Part shown: positions 22,789 through 34,499 of the stretch, piece by piece
How the letters are laid out: each line of letters opens with the position of its first letter
How positions within the stretch are numbered: the stretch's first letter is position 1
Position numbers and translations under genes: made by a program
Assembly: GCA_037127255.1 (NCBI GenBank)
Contig: JBANSL010000005.1
Location: forward strand, 1,364,001 to 1,428,000
Length of the DNA: 64,000 nt
From: Persicaria tinctoria
Lineage: Eukaryota; Streptophyta; Magnoliopsida; Caryophyllales; Polygonaceae
Reading direction: 5' to 3'
The notes under the pieces: model-generated
What the model was told of the DNA's origin: nothing
Databases searched by the model: none
The model's input: the letters and a program-made list of their open reading frames with translations, nothing else

Positions 22789-23169
22789 GCCTAAATGCTC
22801 AGCTTGCTTCAAGCAATATAAGAAAAAGGAGCATCTTGTTGAGCATATGAAAGTATCGTATCATTCGGTTCATCAACCAAAGTGTGGAGTTTGTCAGAAA
22901 CATTGCAAGTCTTTTGAAAGCTTAAGGGAGCATCTCACGGGTGGATATTTCTATATCCCTTAGGCCTATTTATTCTTTTTAGTCGATTATTTTGCAATGA
23001 ATTGTCTCTTCTTGTTTCCATGATTTGTGATGCAGGTCGATTGTCAAAAGATGGTTGTTCAAGGGTATTCTATTGTCAAGGTTGTGGCCTGTGCATGAAA
23101 GTTTTTGATAGTCCTATCACCCGGAGTGAGCACAAATGGTCTTGCAAGTTACCAGCACCTACTCCTCTT
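22789..23169 (+). pseudogene. C2H2 zinc-finger fragment, related to plant REXO4-like exonucleases
   Basis: Two exons with good borders: 22789-22940 (acceptor CTACAG, donor GTGGAT) and 23036-23169 (acceptor GATGCAG, donor GTAAGT), joined in phase. Exon 1 reads CSACFKQYKKKEHLVEHMK then PKCGVCQKHCKSFESLREHL, two C2H2 fingers with CxxC and HxxxxH spacing. Exon 2 reads GCGLCMKVFDSPITRSEHK, a third finger. From memory of the family, this N-terminal finger block precedes a DEDD exonuclease domain in plant proteins annotated as RNA exonuclease 4 or ISG20-like. No exonuclease exon is visible downstream: the region is taken over by the opposite-strand HUA2-like remnant. It is a fragment. Confidence 0.7.
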
Positions 23170-23340
23170 GTAAGTTGATCATCACTCTCAGATGACCTAT
23201 CAATACCAAATTGTAGTTTTGCCCCTGCTGTAGGGTACAGTTGCGACATCTTATACATACGCTCTAATAAGTGCTTCTACCACTTTCAGATAAAAAAATG
23301 GGAAACAATATATGTGTGTGTGAGAGAGGGTGTAACCAAG

Positions 23341-25922
23341 TTACAAAAGAGAGCTCATGATTCTTAACATCAACCTTACTAACAATAAGATTTTCTAGAG
23401 GAGCTTCATATGTGTCAAGTTTATCTACGCCCTCTTCTTTCAATTTCTCAAAAACAATCAACAATCTCTTGAGCTGCCCTAAGAAAATCTGCACTTTTCC
23501 CAGGACATTTGACCAGAAGAGCCTCCTTTTTCTCCTCAGTGAATGGTTCAACATCAACAGGATTGCAAAAAGCACTGCAATAGCAGATCAAGAGTTACAT
23601 TTCAGAAATCATAGTTCCCCAAAAATCTCACGAGGCAATAAGAGGATACTATAGAAAATTAACCAACATAAACACACTGCCTCCTAAAAATGTCTACAGG
23701 AGATGCGCACTCAACAAATAACCAAAGTGATAACATACAAGATAAACCCACTTATTAACCATAACGGCCTCAAATACTCTCAATATTTTGATGAAATGCC
23801 ATAATAAATATATTAAATCACGGCTCGCAATTTTTTGCATGTGTGGCGGTACAGTTAAAAGTTTCCATTCATCCAGATTATAAGAGGAACGATACCAGAA
23901 AGTTTAATATCTAAACTAAATACCCAATATCTCGCTCAATTTTCTGCATTGCTGTTGTAAGCAGCTGCAATGGAGGGTAACCTCCTTGCCCAATTTCTCC
24001 CTCTTTACTCTTTAGGGATTGCCTCTCGTTGGGGGTGCCTAACTTTAGGTCCAATAGAAACAGTGGGAATAATAAACGGTTGGGCAAGCCTAGCATTGTA
24101 AGGCATATAAAAAGTAGGAGAAAGCAATTGTTGGGCAAGCCTAGAATTGAAAGGAATGAAAAATGAACTATGGAAGGTAAAGAGTAATGTTAGTTGAAAG
24201 TGAGTCGGAAGAAAGAGAATATGGTGGAAGGAGGACAGGATAGTGAAATGTTGGGCAAGCCCACCATTGTGGATAATCTAAATGACATTCTCTAGAGGAG
24301 TCATTAGTCGAAAGGTAATGATAAACCATAGCCCAAAGTTTCCAGGCTATGTTTAATCAACTTTAAGCACCTGTTTGTCCAAAGGCCAAATAGGTGCAAG
24401 AAGTTGACAACTCATTCTTTTGCCACCAACACTTCTCTAATATAGAAACAGTTATTTCAGGAGAGACAACACCCAACAAATTAACAAGAGTAGCATTTGC
24501 TCCAAACTGTGACATCCCTTTATGAGAGAGACACTCGTAATTTAACATTGCATAGAAACCTATTATAGCACATAATGATAAACATAGCCTGATAGCCAGC
24601 TAGACAGATCTGTACTTTTACTTTAAGATTGTCCCTACACCGTGGAAAAATGAAGGAAAATGCCACCTAGGGGTTATTTGAGCTGAGACCTCCAAAGGCA
24701 GGCCAAGTGCAATTGTGCAGTGGTGCAAGACGTACATGCCTTTGTTTGTCAGGAATATTTTTTTTTTACCATGGGCTCTTACAAAGGAGATATTAATTTA
24801 CCATCAGCACCATGTCATTTAACATTACATCTGAAAACAATGCTTTCTACTGACAAATATTCCTTTTCTTCAGGTTAGGACAGTAAATTGAGGAAACTTA
24901 GATGCTTTAGCCCCCACTAATGATACATCCTTCAGGAAACTGCAAACCCCCATCCAGCAGATCATTGTCCTACCATTCTCTCCCCACTTTTGCCCCTCAT
25001 TTATCCTCAATAACCCGCGAATTTGAAGTCTAACCAAAGTTTCTTGTCATGAGAGTCAACAATCAACAATGAGATGCAACAGAAGTCAAGACAGCACAAT
25101 ATTTCACATTAACCCTTGAAAGACAGCACAATATTTCAGCCGAGCCAGCATCTTAAACAATGAGATGCAACAGAAGTCAAGAGCGAAAAGATCAAAAGCA
25201 GATAACATATATATTATATAAGAACCAAAATACTTACATCTCCTTGGTTCCAAAGAAATACACTAGAATTTTCTTCTTGTCAGATTCATACCCCATGCCT
25301 TAGGCTCACTTACCTAGCATCAGAAACAACCTCATCAGTTTACAAAAAACATAAAAGCAGTTAAGAGGCACTGGCATTACATAAAACATAAAAGCAATAC
25401 TACATAAAAGCAGACTGGGAAGAGGTAAGTCATGCTTGCCATAACCATTAGGTCTAAAAATAAAGTATTCTGATAAAGGTCAATTCTCTCTTCCTTTGCC
25501 TGATTTTTCTTTCATAGCATGACTACGGAAGCTCAAGCACAATAACCAGAAACTAGCCAGAAGTATACAAAGCTGTCAAGTTACACTATGAAGTCCAAAC
25601 ATGCAAGGATCAAATACAATCTACTTTCAGGTTTCAACTCCTAGATCTATCGACAAACCCCTGAATAACCCCTCGCCTCAATAAATAGAGTAGACACTCT
25701 TCACCAATACAAAACCCTAATTTTTTTTCACCTCATAAAATCAACGGAAAAGGATAAAGAATTTGCCAGAAAAATAGAGAGGTCAGAGGAGTAAGAACAT
25801 ACCGTTGCCGGCCAAGCCGGAAAACCTTTGTCCTTCGCGAGAACAAGATCCCCGACTTTCCACTGCCGGCGAGCAGCCTCCGCCGCCGCCGTCTCACTGG
25901 ATTTCCTCCTGCTCGGAACCAT
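23341..25922 (-). pseudogene. HUA2-like PWWP-domain protein, 5' remnant with frameshift
   Basis: Minus strand. Exon 1 (25922-25803, 40 codons) starts MVPSRRKSSET and reads QWKVGDLVLAKDKGFPAWPA, the PWWP signature, followed by donor GTATGT. Exon 2 (25313-25238) reads SEPKAW then YESDKKKILVYFFGTKE and ends in donor GTAAGT; it is 76 nt instead of the 77 needed, a one-base deletion at TGGGGTATG that breaks the frame. Exon 3 (from 23574) reads AFCNPVDVEPFTEEKK then RAAQEIVDCFEKLKEE; its 3' limit near 23341 is uncertain. Order, phases and motifs are those of plant HUA2/HULK proteins, which affect processing of floral-regulator transcripts. The remaining exons and the CID domain are absent. The second intron (23575-25237) shows no gene, only a thrice-repeated GTTGGGCAAGCC motif near 24080-24250. 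Confidence 0.82.
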
Positions 25923-26401
25923 CCTCACAAGCCAGTGCCAAACCCGAAAGGGGCCAAGGGAAATCGCAATCCCAATTTCATAAGGTTCAGCGAGAAAAAT
26001 TGGAGGAAGTCGAGTATCTCAAAGGATCGCTCGACTCTCCCAAGGAAAAGACAGCAAATTCGAAGCCTCTAGGATCAATAGCCGCCGCCGATGAACTGAG
26101 CAAGGCTTCAGGTATTGAAAGAAGATCGAATCCCCAAAATCAGAGGGAGAGAGTAGCAAAACTCAATCAGACAGGTACAGAAAGCGAAAGAGATGGGAGG
26201 AATTGAAGCTTCCTTGTAAAGCTACGGCGATGACGATGAACTTCCCAATTTTGAATACCCGTAGGTTGAAATTCAAATTACAAATTTTGATTGTGCTTTT
26301 GGTTGCAAACCATTTCTAATGTACTTAACATAAATTTAAGTCATTATTTTATACATTTACTTGTAAACTTATCAATATTCTATAATTAAGGTTATTTATA
26401 A

Positions 26402-26960
26402 TATTTTTTTTTTTTTTTTTGATTAGGAAATAATTCGAGACCGGACAGGCCCGGACCTCGAGAGGCCGACAAAGTCGGCAGACGGCAAGCCGTCTAATCA
26501 TACAGCAAAACAAAAGAAAATACAACATGAAAACATAATACAAACACCTAATACAACAAAAGAACTAAAAAACCCGGAAAACACCAGGCCCTAAGCACAC
26601 AGGCGGACACAACAGCGAGAAGAAGGAGACCCGGCATGGAGAAGTGGATAGCGAGCGCATTGGACAGCATAACTGACACGATGTCTCACCGCCGGAAAGA
26701 CGGAAAGCAGTAATCCACGTAGGGCAAAGACGACACCTGGGGAAGTGTGGATCACACGACGTTCCCTCCACCTAGATGAAGGATCTTCGGAGACCACGAA
26801 CACCACCAACACGATCACTTCGATCAACCAGGGCCGCAGAACTGCTCCTCAACCGAAACTAACCACGAATCCAACAAACAGAACACCAAACAACCCGAGA
26901 AAGTGAAGCACGACCACGAGAGAACGAAGAGCGCAAGAAAATTCCGGAATTTATTTTGTT
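26402..26960 (-). mobile_element. 5'-truncated retroposon 3' end with poly(A)
   Basis: On the minus strand a GC-richer segment ends CCTAATC followed by about 18 A residues (plus-strand T run at 26403-26420). The terminal part has a hairpin-like GACGGCTTGCCGTC. It lacks coding domains and resembles a LINE or SINE 3' end; the 5' limit and target duplication are not clear. Confidence 0.5.
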
Positions 26961-28296
26961 AACTTTTATTTTTATTATTTTATTTTATTTTTCCTTCCAT
27001 GGGTCAGCTTTGGGCCCAAGCAAAGTCTTGGGCCCAAAGCCCACAAATCGGGCCCAAGGGTTGTAGGCATTACTGCACACCCGCTTCGCCCAACAGCAGA
27101 GGCAACCAGACGTCAACAGAACGCCGACGAAGGTCCACTCCACTCCCGGAGGAAGCCAAGCGGGGGGATTGGGACTCCGAACCGAACCATCCCGGAGATG
27201 GCGGAAGAGGAAGCCACCCAAACAGAAAAGCCGAGGCAGACAAGGAAGTAGTAGGAAGGGACGGATCAGCCGCCGACCGCAAGCAAGGCCACCGTAGGAG
27301 GAGGGGGTGGATTGGGGTTTAAACCCCATGATTCGACCTGGAGGAGGGATTAAACCTCAAAATGAATCTTTGAACGTCCATGATCGGAGCGTTCACTACC
27401 TTTATTCATGTGAGTTTTGATATAGTTTTTGATCTGAAAGGGTTTCCCGTGGAACTTGGCCCAAGGAAGCAATTGCAATAGGAAGACCTTGAAGATGTTG
27501 CTATCAATAGATACTTTGATTAATCCCAAATTAATTGATGAAAGCCAAAACCATATTGCCATGACTAGCGATTACATGGGGTTTTTAGTGGCCGGCCGCG
27601 GACCGGTGAGGGCCACCGAGGTGGTGGCCACCCGGTGGTTAGAAGCGGGTTGGAGGCTCCGTAAGAAGTTGGAGGTTTGGGGCTCCCGGAGGAGATTTAG
27701 GGGCTCCCGAAGGAGAGGTAAGAGCAACCTTTACGCACCATTCATTTATAAGCAACCATTATTTGCAAATGGGGGTTTTAGAAGCCAAGGCAAGGCTAAA
27801 AAAACAGCCCAACTGCAGCATAAAACCCCGCCAAAGGGAGGTATTGAGGCACAATAGAGCCAGAATCACGCCGGAAAGGAGGCCCGATCGGAGGATAAGC
27901 TCCAAAACCACCGGATTTTGGCCAAAAGATTAGGAATTTAGAACTTTGGGTGGAGAGGAAATTGAAGATGAAAGATTGTGCTTGAGAACCATATGAACCA
28001 CACAGCTCACCAAATTTGTGAACAAGATAATGTAAACAGGAGAACTAAATGATCAAAACCGGACAAGGAGATGCCAAGAGGATCAAAGAAGATTGAAATC
28101 GATAGAGATTTGGGCAAGAAAAGGTTGAAGAGGAAGGTTTTTCACTGGTGAAATTAGGGGCGCGTGGGGCTTTGCCCCAGCGCGTTATTTATAATATAAA
28201 TAACGATTTTTCTATCCTATATCCCAAGGCATAGGATAAGACCCTAAATTTATAAAAAAAAATAATAATAAAAATAATTAGTTTAGCATTTTTTAA
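26961..28296. other. No supported gene
   Basis: Includes several GGGCCCAA motifs (27012-27060), seen often in plant promoters, and a GC hairpin GCGCGTGGGGC-TTT-GCCCCAGCGCG at about 28161. The frames at 26999 and 27456 have no recognisable domain. Confidence 0.4.
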
Positions 28297-28836
28297 GGGA
28301 AAATGGCATAAAACCACCCCTTAAATATGGCTCTTTGCAGAAAACCACCCCTTAAAATTGAAATTGCAAAAAACCACCCCTTAAACCCATTTTGTCTATA
28401 AATTGCCACCCACAACTGTTTCTTTCGTTAACTTGCCGTTAATAACGGTGAAAAGTCATTTTTATCCCTCCCTTTTAATGTTATTTTAATGAGAGAAAAA
28501 TGTATGAATTGAAATAAATTAATAAAATCTATTTATCCATCCCTTTTAATGTTATTTTAATAGAATAACCTACTTTTTCTCTAATAAACGGGATGGATAA
28601 ATAGGTTTTATTAATTTATTTCAATTCATACATTTTTCTCTTATTAAAATAACATTAAAAGAGAGGGGTAAAAATGACTTTTCACCGTTTTTAACGGCAA
28701 ACTAACGGAAAAAAAGATTGTGGGTGGCGATTTACAAGCAAAATGGGTTTAATGGGTGGTTTTCTGCAATTTCAATTTTAAGGGGTGGTTTTCTGCAAAA
28801 GGTCATATTTAAGGGGTGGTTTTCTGCCATTTTCCC
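28297..28836. mobile_element. Foldback MULE-type MITE, complete
   Basis: Ends GGGAAAATGGC and GCCATTTTCCC, with spaced AACCACCCC repeats at each end. The two halves are inverted copies along most of the 540 bp (for example GAAATAAATTAATAAAA left and its complement right). Flanks ATTTTTTAA and TTTTTTTAA form a 9-bp target duplication with one mismatch. Confidence 0.85.
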
Positions 28837-29425
28837 TTTTTTTAATTATATTTTTAGGGTCGATTGCCTTCTTTGTAAGGAATCTTTAACAATTTAGTAT
28901 CTTATCCTATACCCTTAAGGTATATAATAAAAAAACGTATAAATAATACTCCTAGTGTATCAATTTTAGGAGTATGTGATTCATTTTCTAAATAAACGAA
29001 TGTATCAATTTTAGATCGAGTCAAATATAAAATTAATTATTTTAGGTTGTAGTTTGTTCCAAACTGAATGAATATTATAAATTATTTGTATAAATCAGTC
29101 TAATTAAAGGAGAATAATATGAACCGGACAAGATGAGAAAGTTTTGTTATTTATTGTACATATACTACGAAATACAGTATGTTGTAAAAAAAAAAGTGGT
29201 ATACGATTGTATGGTATTATGAATGCATTCATTATTTTATAATTGATATGGTTTAATTATTCTAATTTATGGAGTAGTGGTTGGTTAACTAGTTATTGAT
29301 AATAATTTTTTATTGGAAATTAAATTTTAAGATTTATTTTTTCTAATTTAAATAATAGTGGGTGGTTATTTTTTAAAACAAGTGCACAAGTGTCATCATC
29401 TAATTCGTAGTGTATAATTCAAAAC

Positions 29426-30003
29426 ATGCACCTAGTGTATGTGTATCAACCTCCGGCTAAGGGAGTATGCGAGTTATTGTGGCTAAAGAAACTGTTGAAA
29501 GAGATGAAGGTTAAGCATGAAATCTCCATGAAACTATATTGTGATAACAAGGTAGCAATTAACATTGCTCATAATCCGATTCAACGTGATCGCACTAAAC
29601 ATGTTGAAATCGATAGACACTTCATTAAGGAGAAGTTGGAGTCAAAGATCATTCAATTGCGTTATGTTTGCTCCAAGGATCAGCTCGCAAATGTGCTCAC
29701 CAAAGGTGTGTCAAGCCAAGCATTTAGAGACTGTTTGGACATGATAGGCATGTGCGATATCTACGCATCAGCTTGAGGAGGAGTGTGAACAACTAGCACC
29801 ATTCAAGCTGGTGTATTAAGTTATCCCTAAAATCTTTCTATATACATATTTCTTTCTTATTATATACTGCTAATATATATTGTATATTAGGAGTTCCATA
29901 GATAATGATTATTCCTTTGTATAGCTCATAGGTAATATCTATATATTGCATAATTCACAGTAATGGAAAGCAAGGTTTCCTTCTTCCAATTCTCAATTCC
30001 TAA
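29426..30003 (+). mobile_element. Ty1/copia 3' fragment: RNase H end, polypurine tract, LTR
   Basis: The frame 29426-29776 is the C-terminal part of copia RNase H (ELLWLKKLLKEM, LYCDNKVAINIAHNP, TKHVEIDRHFIKEKL, QLANVLTKG). A purine tract TTGAGGAGGAG at about 29773 leads into TGTGAACAACTAG, the probable LTR start at 29784. The LTR end is not clear and the region is cut by the solo LTR that follows. No integrase or reverse transcriptase remains upstream; 28840-29400 is AT-rich without a gene. Confidence 0.85.
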
Positions 30004-30024
30004 CGTATTTTTTACTGAGGGTAT

Positions 30025-31142
30025 TGATGGACGGTTTTTAGTCGCGTAAACCGTATCAAAATAAATTTGAACTTACTAACTAATATAGTGTGATAAGTAC
30101 GAGTCGATCCCACAGAGAATCAAGTTATTCCTAAGTTAAGTTTATTTACCAATTAAGACAAAACGGGGGTTTTGGTGATTGAGAATAAGAAGAAAATAAA
30201 ATAAACTATAAACAAATTAATAGAGATAATAATTAAATGACTAGTTTCATCTTTAAATATCCACTTTAGTTTGGCTAGTTGATCATCAATTCTTCTTCCA
30301 ATTCTCTTTTCATTTGACTAGTTGATCATCGATTCTTCTTCAAGTTCTCTTTTTGTTCTCTTTTTATCCTATTATTGTTCCATGTCCTGATCTTGTGTAA
30401 ATTAAAGACGAGTCCTAGTAACACGGTTTAGTCCTACGAGTCCTAAAAAGGCATGTTTGCTACCATGGATTAAGTTTCGCTACGAGGAATCTACAAAATC
30501 CTACCAATAATCTCAACTAGTTGTACGGACTAGAAGAAATCAATAATATTCGCAAAATAATCAATACGAATCAATAGAAATAGAACAAGAATAGAAATCT
30601 CACAACTTTATCAAACCAAAGCTTCCATAGACGAAACGAAAGAGTTTAACTCCCCATAAATATAAAACAAAACATAATTAGAGTTTGGAAATAACCGAAG
30701 TCAGTCGGCCGTCACCTCTCCTTCTGCCGTATGAATGTATGAATATATATTGCAAAACCTAATCTATATAATATTAATATATCATATTATAAATATATAT
30801 AATATTAACCTATATAACTCTATCTATCTAGCATACTTTTTAATCGGCAAAACAATAAAAGTAATAAGCAGCGGCGTGCCTCCTTCCGCCTTGCACCGTT
30901 GCACGATCCGAACTCCAATCGCATTGCACACACAATCAGCTCATTCATTACGAGTAACTCGGCCCAATTTTGATCCCAGCCTCCAAATTCATATGATCGA
31001 ACTCGGAAATACCTGAAATATATAAAAACACTAGTGTAGATTTCGAATAACAAATAATAGAAATTAAGTATAAAACATGTAAAAATGCTCTAAAATAATA
31101 TGCAATTCTATACTAAAAACATGATTAAATGGTACTCTATCA
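30025..31142. mobile_element. Solo LTR with 5-bp target duplication
   Basis: Starts TGATGGACGG and ends ACTCTATCA, flanked on both sides by GGTAT (30020-30024 and 31143-31147). 1118 bp without coding sequence. The boundaries and the duplication fit one LTR left by recombination between two; the superfamily cannot be told from the LTR alone. Confidence 0.75.
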
Positions 31143-31147
31143 GGTAT

Positions 31148-31591
31148 CCTAAGTGGTGTGTGTGAGGAGCTCAAAGCCTCGGACCTTTTGACTGAACGAG
31201 TCATGCTCCCGCAAGGCCTCAAAGGCTCAAAGTGTCTCTAGGGTTCTCAGTTGTCCATGGAGGTGGTGAGGAGGTTTGGGTTATGATGGTATGGTGGTGT
31301 TTAGGCTGCCAGACCTTAAGGAATCTCTAGGATTTGACCTGTCAACGGAGGTGGTGAGGAGGTTGGGATTATGGTGGTGGTGGGTAAGGCGGAGGATCTA
31401 GGCAAGCAGCAGAGTTAGAGCATTCAAAATTTGAGATAATTGAAATGGTAAATTGGGGTTAATTGCTGGGCTTTTTTTACAATTAATGGATTAATTAATA
31501 CTAGAAGAAAATCTTGACCATTGATTTTTATTAGGAAGATATAAGGAGATCTCTCATTATGAGAGGATCCGGATCCTTAAGTAAGAATACT
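31148..31591. other. No supported gene
   Basis: Contains a degenerate duplication of GGAGGTGGTGAGGAGGTT near 31260 and 31345. No coding feature. Confidence 0.4.
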
Positions 31592-31607
31592 TTTTTCACA
31601 ATGAATT

Positions 31608-32669
31608 TTTTTTTTTTTGATGTTAAACCATAGCTTCATCATTCATTAATCATCAAATCACCAAAAACAATGTCAAAAAGGTTCGAAGGAAAATCAAATT
31701 CAGAGTTAGCAAAATAGACCGAATCCGGTCGAAGTTGGGCTAAGAAATGTGTCGCTTTGTTTCCCTCCCGTCGAACATGCAGCAACCTGCAATCATGGAA
31801 AGTGCTTGCCAATCGACATGCCTTGTATACCAACGAGCCAGTAACTCCCCGAGAGCGTGATCTCCCTTCCAGCAACCGTATGGCGTTTGCACAGTCGGAC
31901 TCAATAACAATGTCTTGGACTCCTTTTTCGCTAGCTACTTGTAGTGTCCAAGCCACCGATTCCAGCTCAGCTATAAGCGGCTCCGTACCTCTTTGAATTT
32001 TCTTCGCAGAAGCCCACGTTACCGCACCAAAAGCGTCCCTGGCAATTATCCCCACGCCACACCCCTTGTCCGCCGAAGACGCTGCGTCACAGTTCACCTT
32101 GATGAAGCCATCCGCCGGTAGATACCCCCTCGCATAACCCCTTTCCTCTTCCCGTGTATGGTTCGAGCTTCCCCTCCTCCTTCCCTCAACCTCATGGCGA
32201 TTAGCACACTCACACGCAAGCTCAAAGATGTGCAATGGATCATGCTCCTCTCCCTCAAAAATCTTTTTATTTCTTGCTTGCCAAATACCATCGACAATGT
32301 AGCCCCCCACAAGCTGGCCACCCCCTTCTCTTTCAACCTCTTGTCACTCTCTCCAACCAGTTTGAGAACTCCCTCACCCCCTTTCCCAACTTCTTTAGCT
32401 TAGAAGCAAATTTCCAGGCCCCCTTTGCCCATTGACATTCAAACAGGGCATGCATCACTGTGTCCTCCACTCCACACCCTTCACAGCCCGGTTCCTGTAG
32501 CACTCACCAGTCACAAAGAGCCTTTTTGCAAGGTCCTGGTTTTCTTGAAAAGGTAAATATATAGATAGGTGGTAACACCAGAATACAAAAAAATGAGACC
32601 AAACCACGAGTTTCATGAAAAACAGGAACCGTATACCCAAAATGGCCCCCCTATACCCACAAGGTCCTG
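31608..32669 (-). mobile_element. 5'-truncated LINE insertion with 16-bp target duplication
   Basis: Flanked by TTTTTCACAATGAATT at 31592-31607 and 32670-32685. On the minus strand it ends in a short poly(A). The frame 32310-31639 is the plant RVT_3 RNase H domain found at the end of LINE ORF2: FIKVNCDAASSADKGCGVG, ELESVAWTLQ, VIESDCANAI, VRREGNKATHFLA, with the D-E-D-D residues present. Sequence towards 32660 is the preceding zinc-finger (zf-RVT) region, out of frame. Not the same family as the LINE at 45189-52512 (RNase H sequences differ strongly). Confidence 0.9.
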
Positions 32670-32885
32670 TTTTTCACAATGAATTATCACCACATTTGTT
32701 GTTGTCTTTTAAACCAATCAAATTAGAGCTTTTTTAAAAGAAATGTCGTTGACATATTCTAAACAATAGATTTAATTCAAAATTAAACGTTAAATTAATA
32801 TTAATATGAATATATAATTTAAATATAATTTTTTTGATGATGTGTAACTAATTAATTGTAGAGCAAATTATTGAAGAAGAGGGAG

Positions 32886-33233
32886 GCTTATCTTTGCAGC
32901 TCGGTGTACATAAACGTTTCGTCTTTGCAGCTTGGTGTCGCTGAGGAAGAGGCGTGGCAATCTTCTCCAAAAGCAACACTTCCTGGACAAAAAGGGTACC
33001 AATTGGCACGCGAATTACTTGTCTCCTCCAAGGTGGAGCGACGGATCAGTCAAGTTTATTGCTATGCCTCTGTGTCATCCTCTCATTCAAGAGGTGATTT
33101 ATACCTTGCATTCAACGCATCAACCTATTCAGAAAACGCAGCTCTACCATCATCACCTCAAGGCATGAGATGGTTGCAGTTGGTTGACGTACACAACTCT
33201 TTCATTCCCCGGTTTATTCTCCTCCAGTGACCT
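32886..33233 (+). pseudogene. Isoamylase-type debranching enzyme C-terminal fragment (tentative)
   Basis: An open frame reads TLPGQKGYQLARELLVSSK and RGDLYLAFNAS, then LPSSPQGMRWLQLVD. A +1 frame continues TLSFPGLFSSSD. The order 'GDLYLAFN ... LP..P.G..W..LVDT ... FPG' is that of the C-terminal beta domain of plant isoamylases, closest in my memory to ISA2. The apparent frameshift at about 33185 and the lack of catalytic-domain exons mark it as a fragment. The gene family is less certain than the fragment status. Confidence 0.45.
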
Positions 33234-34063
33234 ATCATGTTAAATCACATAGATGTGTTCTCTTTGAAGCTCATAAACTACTTGGTTGAAGCCAAGTTAA
33301 GTACTTCTGTTTGTTTCTCCTATCAAATAAATCATTGCAGCATAGCAAAATAATAGTTGCAGATGTCATCTTTCGGTTAAACATAGAAATTCACCACTGT
33401 ACCTAATGTCCTAATGACCATAATTGATGCACTGTCAACTCGTCGAAAGACTATCTTCTATGCTCTTTGAAAGGACATATACAATAACGCAATGTCTGTC
33501 CAAAAAAGGGATCAATACCACCGCAAACGATAAGATACATAGCGTTGTAATTTGGAATAACCGACACAAGTTGAACATGCTTCAAAGCTTCCTTGATCTT
33601 TCTACATTTACAAAAACCGGTAATAGACCTAGTTACTAGAGAAGTCATGTGTTATAAGAAAGACATGGGTTTACTCTGTCAAAGCACCAGCACCTATAGT
33701 CCGACCTAGAAATCTCGTAAAGTTGGTCGGGTGACATCTTCTCAAGGTCCTCCATTTCATAAGCATCGAACGCATCATTGCTAGAAAGCTAGGTCAGATG
33801 ATGGTGGTTGAAAGTAGAGAGGTGGTCTTGGTCTCGAAGTTGCTTATACAGCCTCATGACGGAGACATCATCTTTGTATGGATCATGGATTTTATTCTGG
33901 ATGTCATAACTGCAAACATCATATTAGTGACCTAATACTGTTGGAACTAAATAACTCGTAAAATAATTAAGGCTGTGTTTGGTGAGAAGCTTATTTTGGA
34001 GCTTCAATGTTTTCAACAGCTTTTATATATATATATATATATATATACTAAAACCGATGCATT
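33234..34063. other. No supported gene
   Basis: Includes a (TA)n run at about 34025-34047 immediately before the CACTA terminus. Confidence 0.4.
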
Positions 34064-34345
34064 CACTACTAGAAAAGAGGTACAATTTCGACACTTTTTT
34101 TAGCCATTTTCGACACCATATACTGTCGAAAATCTGCATCTCGACGCTTTTAAAAAGCGTCGGTAATTTTAGCGTCAGAATTGGCATAGTCATTCTCGAC
34201 GTTTTCGGGTGTCGAAAATGACAGCCAATTTCGACGCTTTTGGGTGTCGAAAATGGTATTGCCAATTTCGACGCTTTTGAATGTCAAAAATTATCATCAC
34301 CATTCTCGACGTTTTTTGGCGTCGGTAATGACTACCATTTTTTTT
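34064..34345 (+). mobile_element. CACTA (En/Spm-type) terminus with TTCGACGC subterminal repeats
   Basis: Begins CACTACTAGAAAA, the canonical CACTA end, followed by at least eight copies of a motif like TTTCGACGCTTTT or its inverse GTCGAAAATG. No inverted TTTTCTAGTAGTG end is seen in the next 5 kb, so the element is truncated or its other end lies in diverged sequence. The transposase is not visible. Confidence 0.8.
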
Positions 34346-34499
34346 ACGGCAAAATTATCAACATTTGTATCTTCAGGTTTTGGCCGTCAGTAGCTATCGC
34401 CTATTTCATTTCATTTTCGACACAATTGAAACGCCAGTATTTTGGATTCTTTTTATAATACATATATATTACCTTTTCTATAAATTGAAAATATGATTT

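Noticed and set aside
25805..26206. 133-codon plus-strand frame opposite HUA2-like exon 1
   Set aside because: Antisense shadow of the PWWP exon and its 5' flank; no domain.
26999..27322. 107-codon frame and its antisense frames in a GC-richer patch
   Set aside because: Charged low-complexity composition only, no start context, no homologous domain recognised.
33451..33648. 65-codon minus-strand frame as a PPR or TIM-like fragment
   Set aside because: Only a vague resemblance (SLVTRSITGFCK); no repeat periodicity and too short to support a call.
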